A stretch of DNA of 64,000 bases from Aliivibrio sp. 1S175. Lineage in GTDB: Bacteria; Pseudomonadota; Gammaproteobacteria; Enterobacterales; Vibrionaceae. The stretch is from NCBI RefSeq assembly GCF_001690985.1, contig NZ_MAJS01000026.1, positions 1 to 64,000 on the forward strand, read 5' to 3'. Shown here in pieces: positions 39,783-48,616 of the stretch. Under the pieces are notes generated by a model. That model had not been told where the DNA came from. It made no database searches and saw only the letters and a list, made by a program, of their open reading frames with translations. Position 1 is the stretch's first letter. Every line of letters begins with the position of its first letter. Made by a program: the position numbers and the translations under genes.

Positions 39783-40513
39783 TGATCGTGTCACATAATG
39801 AATTAGTTGCAGTAACTAATAAGGCATTTCTGGGAATGAGACGCACGTGTGGTGAGGCTGATATCATTGCGAATATGGTAGCCGATCTGCAAATGGTTGG
39901 TTTAAACGGAGTAAAGCATTTTAATAATGCCAGTCGATTCCTAACTACAGAGGACGATTGTCCTGTAGATATAACCATTGCAACTTCTGGTGATTTAATC
40001 GTGGATTTACATGGTTGCAGTGTTGCGTGTCATTTACCCGTTATTGTTGATTATGCGATTGAAAAAATGGTAGGAAAAAAAGCATTAACAATTACGCTTA
40101 ATAACTGCCATAACCGTTGGTTGGCGTACAGTGAATTAGTTAAATTAGCGGCAAAGGGCATTGCGTGTAAAGCGGAATGGGAAAATGGAACTAGCCCGAA
40201 AAGAACATGGTACATCCTAAATAGAGGTTGCGTTGCTCCAGACCTATTTTTATCTGATGAGGTAGCTTTAAATAGTCCTTACCTTAATGATATGACGATT
40301 GAATTAGCAGTAAAAGATTTCAATGTAGAGGAATATTCAAAAGGATACAGCATTCATATTGATTCAACTGAATTGAGCATGACTCAACAGGATTCATGGC
40401 GTAATGGGATTGATGTTGATGACATTGACTGGGAGATCTTAAAACAAACGGCAATGGCTATGTTAGTTGAAAATAGTGATCTATCTCTTAACGGTGCGGG
40501 TGAGCTGGTTTAG
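39782..40513 (+). CDS. DUF3726-family protein
   Basis: The 243-residue protein begins MIVSHNELVAVTNKAFLGMR and fits DUF3726, a family of unknown function found next to uptake and catabolic genes in marine proteobacteria. No membrane segments are present. It contains conserved-looking cysteines and histidines (DLHGCSVACHLP) that could bind metal or a cofactor. AAGGAG precedes the ATG, which overlaps the stop of the 560-residue gene. Confidence 0.72.
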   Translation: MIVSHNELVAVTNKAFLGMRRTCGEADIIANMVADLQMVGLNGVKHFNNASRFLTTEDDCPVDITIATSGDLIVDLHGCSVACHLPVIVDYAIEKMVGKKALTITLNNCHNRWLAYSELVKLAAKGIACKAEWENGTSPKRTWYILNRGCVAPDLFLSDEVALNSPYLNDMTIELAVKDFNVEEYSKGYSIHIDSTELSMTQQDSWRNGIDVDDIDWEILKQTAMAMLVENSDLSLNGAGELV

Positions 40514-40534
40514 TCATATAAATTTAATGAATAT

Positions 40535-40571
40535 AAAAAGTACTCATGGTATAAATAATGAGTGCTTTTTT
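40535..40571 (+). terminator. Rho-independent terminator after the DUF3726 gene
   Basis: AAAAAGTACTCAT (40535-40547) pairs with ATGAGTGCTTTTTT (40558-40571), with one T-G pair and a T-run. Confidence 0.8.
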
Positions 40572-40609
40572 ATGCAGGTCTCAAAATTAAGTCAAATTAT
40601 TCGTATGTT

Positions 40610-40624
40610 TACATTACAAATGTA
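40610..40624. promoter_or_regulatory. Inverted repeat in the promoter region of a small ORF
   Basis: TACATT-ACA-AATGTA is a perfect 6+3+6 repeat about 50 bases upstream of the 55-residue ORF. It lies between the preceding terminator and the ORF, so it is a candidate operator for that ORF alone. Confidence 0.35.
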
Positions 40625-40672
40625 CATAAGGTTACTTACACTTTACGTAGGTACTAAGGATGAGGTGGTTAT

Positions 40673-40840
40673 ATGAATTCGTTAGATACAAAGATCAATA
40701 TGGTTGCAGATTTAGAACCAAGTAAAAAACTGCCTATTCAAAACGATCAACAGGATGATTCTGTGAATACGTGGGATCAACTTACCGAACAGCAGCAACA
40801 AGATATCTTAGCGCACTTAACGGCAATTCCTTTTGAGTAG
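40673..40840 (+). CDS. Small acidic protein, 55 residues, unknown
   Basis: The ORF reads MNSLDTKINMVADLEPSKKL at its start and ends LAHLTAIPFE. A strong GAGGTGG lies five bases before the ATG. It is hydrophilic, Gln/Asp-rich (NDQQDDS; TEQQQQD) and has no Cys or membrane segment. It has its own spacer with an inverted repeat and no obvious relative. I think it is a real small gene because of the ribosome-binding site and position, but conservation was not tested. Confidence 0.55.
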   Translation: MNSLDTKINMVADLEPSKKLPIQNDQQDDSVNTWDQLTEQQQQDILAHLTAIPFE

Positions 40841-41132
40841 TTTTTTGCGTTAAAGCACGCTTTATTTCCTATTCAGGATAATTTAATCCAATAGGGTCTA
40901 CTTTATGGAACTTTTGTAACCATCCTCGTCGAAAAACAGCCTTTTCCTTTCCTATCCCTTCGCTATTCTGCAAACTGTTAACTCGATTACATTATCTAAC
41001 CTTACCTTTGTAGTTATTTAATCATTGAGCTAAGTTAATAAAATTATTATAAAAAATAAGACTAAGCTGAAAATTTAATTTGGCTAGTACTAGCAGCGGA
41101 GTCTGCAATTGGATATGGAGCAATAGTCACGG
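40841..41132. other. Spacer before the Yej/Opp-type transporter operon
   Basis: This 292-base stretch holds no ORF. It must contain the promoter of the five-gene transporter operon. The last 30 bases (TGCAATTGGATATGGAGC region, 41105-41122) resemble the leader of the BCCT gene. Confidence 0.4.
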
Positions 41133-42161
41133 ATGATATCTTATCTACTCAGGCGACTTTTATTGGTTGTCCCAACATTTATCGGAATAACCTTACTTAT
41201 TTTTGCCTTAACACGGTTTGTGCCTGGTGGCCCAGTAGAGCGAATGCTTTTGAGTTTGCAAATGCAAGGGAGCTCTGAAACGGGTGGAACCAGCAGTGTT
41301 ACCGATGGTAATAATGCCCTATCTGAAGATCAAATCGCTGAGTTAAATGCTTTCTATGGTTTAGATAAACCGGTATTTGAAGCCTATTACGACTGGTTAA
41401 CTAAATTAGTTGTTCTTGATTTAGGGGAATCAACTCGTTATTACGAACCCGTATGGGACATGATTGCTGAACGCTTACCTGTTTCTCTTTTTTATGGAGG
41501 GATGACCTTTCTACTTAGTTATATGATCTCTATTCCTCTTGGCTATTTAAAAGCGCTAAAACATGGTTCCATCCTTGATTCTACCTCCTCTATTGCTATT
41601 TTTGTCGGATTTGCCTTACCTGGTTATGTCATTGGTGTTTTCCTCATTAGTTTATTTAGCTATCAGCTAGAGTGGTTTCCGATGGGAGGCTTTGTCGGTG
41701 ATGATTTTGATGACTTCGGTGCTTTTGAGCAAATAAAAGACATTATGTGGCATGCCGTGTTACCTCTATTTTGTTATCTCATTGGTGATTTCGCGTTACT
41801 TACCATGACAATGAAGAATAATTTGATGGAAAACTTAGCCGCTGATTATGTACGAACAGCCATTGCAAAAGGGTTGCCGTTTAAAAAAGCAGTGCGTAAA
41901 CATGCATTACGAAATAGTTTAATTCCTGTCGCTAGTCACTTTGGTAATTCATTAATGTTTTTTATGACAGGGTCATTTCTGATAGAAGTTATTTTTAATA
42001 TTGATGGGATTGGGTTGCTAGGTTATGAAGCGATAATGGAGCGTGATTACCCTGTGGTCATGGGCTTATTTGCCATTAATGCCACCATGCTGATGCTTGG
42101 TAATATTTTATCTGATATTTGTGTAGCAGCGGTTGATCCGCGCGTTAAATTTGGAGCTTAA
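41133..42161 (+). CDS. Oligopeptide-type ABC transporter permease (YejB-like)
   Basis: The 342-residue permease has six helices and the DppB/YejB-type opening MISYLLRRLLLVVPTFIGIT, then LTRFVPGGPVERML. The long periplasmic insert (about 45-95) is typical of the YejB branch. The coupling loop is RTAIAKGLPFKKAVRKHALRNS. It is the first gene of a five-gene importer and has a weak ribosome-binding site. Confidence 0.88.
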   Translation: MISYLLRRLLLVVPTFIGITLLIFALTRFVPGGPVERMLLSLQMQGSSETGGTSSVTDGNNALSEDQIAELNAFYGLDKPVFEAYYDWLTKLVVLDLGESTRYYEPVWDMIAERLPVSLFYGGMTFLLSYMISIPLGYLKALKHGSILDSTSSIAIFVGFALPGYVIGVFLISLFSYQLEWFPMGGFVGDDFDDFGAFEQIKDIMWHAVLPLFCYLIGDFALLTMTMKNNLMENLAADYVRTAIAKGLPFKKAVRKHALRNSLIPVASHFGNSLMFFMTGSFLIEVIFNIDGIGLLGYEAIMERDYPVVMGLFAINATMLMLGNILSDICVAAVDPRVKFGA

Positions 42162-42163
42162 TT

Positions 42164-43216
42164 ATGTCGTTTATTTTAAATTTAAGTCCATTAACGCAAA
42201 AGAAAGTTCAACGATTTAAAGGAATAAAACGCGGTTATTGGTCTTTCCTAATTTTATCTTTGTTATTGGTACTGTCTATTTTTGCTGAAGTTTTTGTTAA
42301 TAGTAGAGCTTTGCTTGTTAGCTACCAAGGTCAGTGGCATTTCCCTACTTATGGTGATGTGAAATCAGGAGACACCTTTGGTTTAGGGTATGTACATGAA
42401 GCCAACTACAGAGAATTACAACTTAAGTTTGAACAAGAAAGTGAAGGTAACTTCGTCATTATGCCTATAGTGCCTTGGAATCCTTACGAGCAAGATTTCT
42501 CTGGCGATTTTCCACCAACAGAACCAAGCATTGAAGACAAGCATTACCTAGGCACCGACACGATTGGTCGAGATATTTTATCGCGCTTGACCTATGGTTT
42601 TAGGATAGCGATGGGTTTTGCGCTTATTACGTTAGTCATCTCTTATGCGATAGGGGTTTCTGTTGGGTGTGCGATGGGCTTCTTTGGTGGAAAGTTCGAT
42701 TTGTTCTTCCAACGCTTTATTGAAATTTGGTCTATGGTGCCGTTTTTATACGTCATCATGATATTAGTCTCAATCATGAAACCAAGCTTTATGCTCTTTA
42801 CCTTAATTAATGTCATGTTTGGCTGGATGGGAATGACATGGTATATGAGAACCATGACCTATAAAGAAAAATCCAGAGAATATGTGATGGCAGCAAAAGC
42901 ATTAGGGGCATCTAATTCACGCATATTATTTCATCATATTTTACCCAATACGATGGTCATGATTGTGACATTAGCCCCCTTCACTATTGTGGCCAATATC
43001 ACCGCACTAACCGCTTTGGATTATTTAGGATTAGGACTTATGCCTCCAACCCCAAGTTGGGGAGAGTTGCTACAACAAGGTAAATCCAATTTAGATTCAC
43101 CTTGGATAGCGACTTCTGTTGTGACTGCTATTGTTACGGTATTAATTATGGTGACTTTTATTGGTGAGGGGATACGTGAAGCTTTTGATCCCAAGAAACA
43201 TACGCGATATGAGTAA
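42164..43216 (+). CDS. Oligopeptide-type ABC transporter permease (YejE-like)
   Basis: The 350-residue permease has an N-terminal helix, a large periplasmic domain (about 50-130) and a permease core with YLGTDTIGRDILSRLTYGFR and loop AAKALGASNSRILFHHILPN. The periplasmic domain is characteristic of YejE. It begins three bases after the stop of the partner permease. Confidence 0.88.
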   Translation: MSFILNLSPLTQKKVQRFKGIKRGYWSFLILSLLLVLSIFAEVFVNSRALLVSYQGQWHFPTYGDVKSGDTFGLGYVHEANYRELQLKFEQESEGNFVIMPIVPWNPYEQDFSGDFPPTEPSIEDKHYLGTDTIGRDILSRLTYGFRIAMGFALITLVISYAIGVSVGCAMGFFGGKFDLFFQRFIEIWSMVPFLYVIMILVSIMKPSFMLFTLINVMFGWMGMTWYMRTMTYKEKSREYVMAAKALGASNSRILFHHILPNTMVMIVTLAPFTIVANITALTALDYLGLGLMPPTPSWGELLQQGKSNLDSPWIATSVVTAIVTVLIMVTFIGEGIREAFDPKKHTRYE

Positions 43217-43263
43217 TTTCATTTAATCGTTTAATGGAATAAATAATAAATAGGAAGGGACTT

Positions 43264-45108
43264 ATGACGATAAAAAAGAGGCTGATATTACTGTCAGTAT
43301 CAACCGCGGCTTTGTTCAGTGTAAATGTATTTTCGGCTGATCTTCCTGCAAACTTACAATGGCAGACGAACGATACCGCGCCAATATTTGCCTCTTCTCA
43401 AGCCGAGTTTGGTGGTACTTTTAGAACCTATACCTTGAGTTTTCCTCAAACGTTTCGGACGGTTGGGCCAGATTCTAATGGTTCATTCAGAGCATGGATC
43501 CTAGAAGCAAGTTTACCACCACTGATTAAACACCCTAATACTAATGAATGGTTACCGGGTTTGGCTCAATCATGGGCGTTTGGGGACGATAATAAAACCG
43601 TTTATTTTAAATTAAACCCTAAGGCAACGTGGAGTGATGATAAACCAGTCACAGCGGATGATTATCAGTTTATGTTGAAGCTAATGCGTTCAACCGACAT
43701 TGTTGCCCCTTGGTACAACGATTTCTTTACTAATGACATTGCAGATATAATTACGTTTGATAAACACACTATTGCAATCGTATCAGCAAAAGCTCGAAAT
43801 CGTGATGAGCTTATCGCCTATACCAATTTAATGCCTCGTCCTAAGCACTTCTATGGTGAGCCCAAAATCGATGAAAATAATGATGGTATTGATGATAAAT
43901 TCGTCCGTAAATATAACTTTAAACCAGAGCCTGTAACTGGCCCTTACTACATCGATAAGATTAAAAAAGGGAAGAACATCACCTTTAAACACGTAGGTAA
44001 AGAGTGGTGGGGCTATGAGAATAAATACAATCAAAATCGCTATAACGTAGAAAAAATTAATATCAAAGTTATTCGTGATGCTGACATTGCGTTAAAGCAT
44101 TTTGAAAAAGGCAATTTAGATACGTTTGATTTAGTGCGCCCTGATTTATGGCATGACAAATCAGAAGGGAAAAATTATCAAAAAGGCTATATTCAAAAGG
44201 CGTGGGTATATAACGAAGCTGCAGTTGGTGCTGGTGGTTTATGGTTAAATACGTCAAAACCAATGTTAAATGATATTAATGTTCGTCAAGGCATTATGTA
44301 TTCGACGGATTTTGACATGATGATAGAGAAGGTGTTGCGTGGGGATTATTCTCGTAAACCAAATGGCATGGGATTTGGTCATCCCGGTTATGATAATACA
44401 GAGTTAAAAGCACCTAAGTTTGATGCGAAGAAAGCGATTACATATTTTGAAAAAGCGGGTTTTACAACGGTAGGGTCTGATGGTATTCGTCTTAATGATA
44501 AAGGTGAACGTTTAAGTTTTGCGGTGACGTATTCTCAACAATCCTTTACACCACGTGTCGCAGTGTTAAGGGAGCAAGCAAAACAGGCGGGATTGGATCT
44601 CGAGCTTAATCTTATTGATGGGTCAAGTATGTTTAAATATGTACTTGAGAAAAAACATGATATCTCCTTCCATAATATGGGAACCGGTGAGATCCCTGCT
44701 TATTGGGAATACTTCCATTCCGACAATGCCAATAAACCACAAACCAACCACTTTACTAATTTCTCTTCACCTGAGTTAGATGCGTTAATCATTTCATTCA
44801 AAAATGAATTTGATATTGAAAAAAAACAAGCACTATCTCGTGAGATCCAGCAAGTTATAGCTGATGCAAATGTTATCGTTCCCGGGTATATGGTGCCTTA
44901 TGCTCGTGCGGGTTATTGGCGTTGGGTGAAATTGCCTGCTCCAATAGCGACTAAGCAGACGGGTTATCTATTTCATGGTTGGGGTTTTTCTCAAACGTTC
45001 AGTACTTTTTGGATTGATGAAAAAGCCAAGAAGGAAACTAAAGCCGCAATGAAGTCAGATAAAACGTTTGAACCAGTCATTATTATTGATGATACCTATA
45101 AACTGTAA
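43264..45108 (+). CDS. Periplasmic oligopeptide-binding protein (YejA-like, family 5)
   Basis: The 614-residue protein has a signal peptide (MTIKKRLILLSVSTAALFSV, cleavage near FSA-D) and the family-5 fold: LAQSWAFGDDNKTVYFKL, ATWSDDKPVTADDYQFML, EPVTGPYYIDKIKKGKNITF. The length over 600 fits the YejA branch, which carries peptides or peptide-like compounds such as microcin C in E. coli. AGGAAGGG precedes the ATG. Substrate is unknown. Confidence 0.86.
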   Translation: MTIKKRLILLSVSTAALFSVNVFSADLPANLQWQTNDTAPIFASSQAEFGGTFRTYTLSFPQTFRTVGPDSNGSFRAWILEASLPPLIKHPNTNEWLPGLAQSWAFGDDNKTVYFKLNPKATWSDDKPVTADDYQFMLKLMRSTDIVAPWYNDFFTNDIADIITFDKHTIAIVSAKARNRDELIAYTNLMPRPKHFYGEPKIDENNDGIDDKFVRKYNFKPEPVTGPYYIDKIKKGKNITFKHVGKEWWGYENKYNQNRYNVEKINIKVIRDADIALKHFEKGNLDTFDLVRPDLWHDKSEGKNYQKGYIQKAWVYNEAAVGAGGLWLNTSKPMLNDINVRQGIMYSTDFDMMIEKVLRGDYSRKPNGMGFGHPGYDNTELKAPKFDAKKAITYFEKAGFTTVGSDGIRLNDKGERLSFAVTYSQQSFTPRVAVLREQAKQAGLDLELNLIDGSSMFKYVLEKKHDISFHNMGTGEIPAYWEYFHSDNANKPQTNHFTNFSSPELDALIISFKNEFDIEKKQALSREIQQVIADANVIVPGYMVPYARAGYWRWVKLPAPIATKQTGYLFHGWGFSQTFSTFWIDEKAKKETKAAMKSDKTFEPVIIIDDTYKL

Positions 45109-45194
45109 CGTTAAAATCAGTCTTTATAGAACGAGAAAAAGCGAGGTGAGGGATCTTCTCGCTCAAAATTATAATAATAAAAGTGAAGATGTAT

Positions 45195-46202
45195 ATGGAA
45201 AGGAAAATCGTATTATCTGTTGAAGATTTAGTGACAGAGTTTCAAACGGACGATGGAACAGTTCGAGTGCTTGATGGTGTTAGCTTTCAAGTGCCTAAAG
45301 GAAAAACAATTGGTATTGTGGGTGAATCAGGCTGCGGAAAAAGTGTGACCGCCATGTCTATTATGGGACTACTTCCCAAGCCTTACGGAAATGTGGTTAG
45401 CGGGTGTATTTTCTATGATGAAACCGACTTAACCCAGTTAAGCACAGAGAAATTGTATGAAATGCGTGGTAATCGTATTTCAATGATATTCCAAGATCCA
45501 ATGACAGCATTAAATCCAGTGCACACCATTGGGAAGCAAATTAATGAAGTATTAGAACTTCACCGATCTGATTTAGATAAAAAGCAGCGCTTGGCGTATT
45601 CCATCGAAATGCTTGAAAAAGTGGGGATGCCGTCTCCAGAAGCACGATTGCACGAATATCCACATAATTTATCTGGTGGTATGCGTCAACGAGTGATGAT
45701 AGCTATTGCTCTCGCTTGTGAGCCTGATATTTTGATTTGTGATGAACCGACAACGGCATTAGATGTGACCATTCAAGCCCAGATTTTAGAGTTAATGAAA
45801 AACCTGCAGGATGAAACGGGCATGTCGATTATCTTTATTACTCATGATTTAGGCGTTGTCGCTGAAATATGTGATGAAGTGGTCGTGATGTATGCCGGAA
45901 GAGTGGCTGAACAAGCGGGTATTTTTGAGTTATTTGATAATCCAACTCACCCATATACAAAAGGCTTAATGTCTTCAATGCCAAGTTTGAGCCTTCAACC
46001 AAAAACAGAACTAGAGACTATTCAAGGAACCGTCCCTTCACTTAATGAGATGCCAAGTGGCTGTCGTTTCTCTACTCGTTGTAAATACAAGCAGGAGAGA
46101 TGTGACATTGAAATTCCAATGATGAGTGAAGTTGGATTATTGCATCAAGTGAGTTGTCATTTTAGCAACGCATTAGTGATTAATAATGAGGTGATAAAAT
46201 GA
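45195..46202 (+). CDS. Oligopeptide-type ABC transporter ATP-binding protein (DppD-like)
   Basis: The ATPase of about 335 residues has Walker [11 protein letters not shown], signature [15 protein letters not shown], Walker [13 protein letters not shown] and the C-terminal Cys-rich Opp motif [16 protein letters not shown] prefer ATG 45195 because GAAG lies at the right distance; in-frame starts at 45183 (GTG) and 45189 also exist. It overlaps the next ATPase by four bases (ATGA). In E. coli the equivalent YejF is one fused double ATPase; here the two are separate. Confidence 0.9.
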   Translation: MERKIVLSVEDLVTEFQTDDGTVRVLDGVSFQVPKGKTIGIVGESGCGKSVTAMSIMGLLPKPYGNVVSGCIFYDETDLTQLSTEKLYEMRGNRISMIFQDPMTALNPVHTIGKQINEVLELHRSDLDKKQRLAYSIEMLEKVGMPSPEARLHEYPHNLSGGMRQRVMIAIALACEPDILICDEPTTALDVTIQAQILELMKNLQDETGMSIIFITHDLGVVAEICDEVVVMYAGRVAEQAGIFELFDNPTHPYTKGLMSSMPSLSLQPKTELETIQGTVPSLNEMPSGCRFSTRCKYKQERCDIEIPMMSEVGLLHQVSCHFSNALVINNEVIK

Positions 46203-47167
46203 GTGAATTATTGAGAGTAGATGATCTCAAACAGTATTTTTACTCAGGTAAAGGGATCTTTAATAAGGGCTATGTCGTTCACGCGGTTGATGGCGTTTCT
46301 TTAAGCGTAAATAAAGGCGAAACACTGGGTTTAGTTGGTGAATCTGGTTGTGGTAAAAGTACCCTTGGTCGCAGTTTATTAAAGTTATTTGAACCAACGG
46401 CGGGTCGTATTTTTTTTGAAGGACAAGATATTACTCATCTTGGAAATAAAGAGATGCGATCACTTCGCCAAGAAATGCAGATTATCTTTCAAGATCCAAC
46501 CGAGTCATTAAATCCAAGACATACCGTTGAAATGATCTTGGAAGAACCATTTGTTATTCATGGAGTCGGCTCAAAAGAAGAGCGTAAACAGTGGGTAGAA
46601 GAATTATTAATTAAAGTCGGTTTACCAGTAAGCGCTGTGACTCGTTATCCTCATGAGTTTTCAGGTGGCCAAAAACAACGAATTGGCATTGCAAGAGCGA
46701 TAGCATTGAAACCAAAGTTAATTGTGTGTGATGAGTCGGTATCTGCATTAGATGTGTCTGTTCAAGCACAAATTGTGAATTTATTATTGGATTTACAACG
46801 AGAGATGAATCTCGCACTGATTTTTATTGCTCATGATCTTTCTGTGGTTAAACATATTTCAGATAAAGTAGCCGTAATGTATTTAGGTCAAATTGTGGAG
46901 TATGGGCAATCAGAGACGCTTTATCATTTTCCTAAACACCCTTATACAGAAGCTTTATTATCCGCAATCCCTGTTTCTCATCCTAGATTTAGAGGGAAAG
47001 AGCGAATTATTTTGACTGGCGATGTACCATCACCAATTAATCCTCCAAAAGGGTGTCGATTTTCAACGAGATGTCCAAAAGCAGAAAAGCAATGCTTCAA
47101 AGAGGAACCACAAAGAAAGATTTTAAATAATTCCGGTCATGAAGTTGCTTGTCATTTATATAAATAA
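46199..47167 (+). CDS. Oligopeptide-type ABC transporter ATP-binding protein (DppF-like)
   Basis: The 322-residue ATPase has Walker [11 protein letters not shown], signature [15 protein letters not shown], Walker [13 protein letters not shown] and the C-terminal motif [20 protein letters not shown] lies just before its ATG inside the preceding gene. It completes the five-gene importer. Confidence 0.9.
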   Translation: MSELLRVDDLKQYFYSGKGIFNKGYVVHAVDGVSLSVNKGETLGLVGESGCGKSTLGRSLLKLFEPTAGRIFFEGQDITHLGNKEMRSLRQEMQIIFQDPTESLNPRHTVEMILEEPFVIHGVGSKEERKQWVEELLIKVGLPVSAVTRYPHEFSGGQKQRIGIARAIALKPKLIVCDESVSALDVSVQAQIVNLLLDLQREMNLALIFIAHDLSVVKHISDKVAVMYLGQIVEYGQSETLYHFPKHPYTEALLSAIPVSHPRFRGKERIILTGDVPSPINPPKGCRFSTRCPKAEKQCFKEEPQRKILNNSGHEVACHLYK

Positions 47168-47235
47168 ATATCTTTTTTGAAACATCTGTTTTTACCTGTT
47201 TTATCCTATAGTTAATAAAAACAACTGAGGCTATT

Positions 47236-47562
47236 ATGAAAAAATTACTCGTATTGATTGCTTTTGGGGTACTCGCGGGGTGTTCATCCCAGATGCCTGA
47301 CATGGGAACTGCAAAACCTGTTCATTATCAGTGTGAAGAGGGACGAAGTTTTCGGATTACATTCAATGAAGATAATGCGTTATTGCAATTACCAAAAGAA
47401 GATTATGCATTGAAGCGAGCAGTGTCTGCATCTGGTATGAAGTACATTTCAGAGGATGGTATGCCGGATATGAGTACAGCAATTACCTTTCAAGGAAAAG
47501 GTGAAGAAGCCAGATTAGATCTTGGTCGAGTGGCATTGAAAAACTGTGCTGTAATTAAATGA
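47236..47562 (+). CDS. MliC-family lysozyme inhibitor lipoprotein
   Basis: The 108-residue protein has a lipoprotein signal with LAGC (Cys16) and one MliC domain: VHYQCEEGRSFRITF, then YALKRAVSASGMKY and a closing Cys (LKNCAVIK) that would form a disulfide with YQC. MliC proteins inhibit c-type host lysozyme in the periplasm or outer membrane; the SASG(x)KY loop is the active-site-blocking segment. It is monocistronic with its own terminator. Confidence 0.82.
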   Translation: MKKLLVLIAFGVLAGCSSQMPDMGTAKPVHYQCEEGRSFRITFNEDNALLQLPKEDYALKRAVSASGMKYISEDGMPDMSTAITFQGKGEEARLDLGRVALKNCAVIK

Positions 47563-47572
47563 TAATGAATGA

Positions 47573-47610
47573 AAATGGCCACGTATCATCGCGATACATG
47601 GCCATTTTTT
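47573..47610 (+). terminator. Rho-independent terminator after the MliC-like gene
   Basis: AAATGGCCA...GTATC pairs with GATAC...TGGCCATTT with one mismatch, followed by a T-run. Confidence 0.88.
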
Positions 47611-47679
47611 ATGACAGCGTGTTATACCAATTCACATCAATATCAGAGTAACTATTTATGTGGATCAGTTTTATTAAAG

Positions 47680-48288
47680 TTATGAACCGTAAGTCACAAT
47701 ATAGCGATTTGGTTTATGATTCATAGCAAGCACAATATTTAATACAACGGCACCAAGAACAGAAATGGCCAATAGCCACGGCGTAATAAAAAAGAAAGAG
47801 GCACTTAAAATACAGAAGTCGATAACCATCTGAACTTTACCGACTGAAATACCAAATTTTTCTTGGATAAGTAGACATAAAACATTAAAGCCACCAAGGC
47901 TTGAACGGTGCCTAAATAAGATCAGCATACCTAAGCCCATTAATAACCCACCAGCAATAGCGCAGTAAATATCATTGATATGATCAACTGAAATCATCAT
48001 ATTTAAGTGGTCAGTCATAACAGAAACAAGACAGCCGGAAATTAAACTGGTTACTGCAAAACGTTTTCCAAATCGCTGCCAAGCTAAAGCGTAAAACGGT
48101 AAGTTACATACAAAATATAAAATACCAAAACTGATCCCACTCATTTGACTGATTAATAATGCCAGTCCAGTTGTGCCACCTGTAAGTAACTGAGCTGCTT
48201 GTAAAAAGAAAATACCTTGAGAAACTAAAAAGGTGCCAGTCAAAATGGCAATGACATCTTCCTTATGCGTGTGTTTTATTTTTTCCAT
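47680..48288 (-). CDS. YitT-family membrane protein
   Basis: The 202-residue protein has about five or six hydrophobic segments and the YitT (DUF161) motif LLTGGTTGLALLIS near the N-terminus, mirrored by SSLGGFNVLCLLIQE in the second half. It lacks the C-terminal DUF2179 domain of the longer members. Function is unknown, possibly transport. It is divergent from glyA. Confidence 0.82.
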   Translation of the reverse strand: MEKIKHTHKEDVIAILTGTFLVSQGIFFLQAAQLLTGGTTGLALLISQMSGISFGILYFVCNLPFYALAWQRFGKRFAVTSLISGCLVSVMTDHLNMMISVDHINDIYCAIAGGLLMGLGMLILFRHRSSLGGFNVLCLLIQEKFGISVGKVQMVIDFCILSASFFFITPWLLAISVLGAVVLNIVLAMNHKPNRYIVTYGS

Positions 48289-48616
48289 AACAATTGAGTC
48301 TGTTTACTAATACCAATGAAATAATGCACGCAAGAATAGTGTGATTCTGAATTTAAGCAATTACTGGTAGGTAAATACAGTGTTGGTTTTGTAGTAAACG
48401 CTTTACATAGTGTAAAGCTAAAGATTGACACTTCTTGAGTATCTTTCATGTTGATAATGAGGAATCCTCAACAGAAATAACAAAGAAAAGTACTATTTAG
48501 GGTATCTGATCCAGATCAAATTATGTAGAATACGTTGCAGTTAAGACTAGTGACGTAATCGTTTGCGTCACTGGGCTATTTTTGGGTTTTATATTTATCT
48601 GAGTCAGGAGATACAG
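48289..48616. promoter_or_regulatory. glyA upstream region with PurR- and FNR-like sites
   Basis: ACGTAATCGTTTGCGT (48553-48568) matches the PurR consensus at 13 of 16 positions and sits about 50 bases before the glyA start. CTGAT-CCAG-ATCAA (48506-48519) matches the FNR/CRP-like pattern TTGAT-N4-ATCAA at nine of ten positions. A -10-like TAGAAT is at 48526-48531. PurR control of glyA is known in E. coli, where glyA supplies one-carbon units for purines. Confidence 0.6.

Noticed and set aside
40467-40676. 69-residue ORF overlapping the end of the DUF3726 gene
   Set aside because: It overlaps a terminator and the start of a better-supported small ORF; there is no ribosome-binding site.
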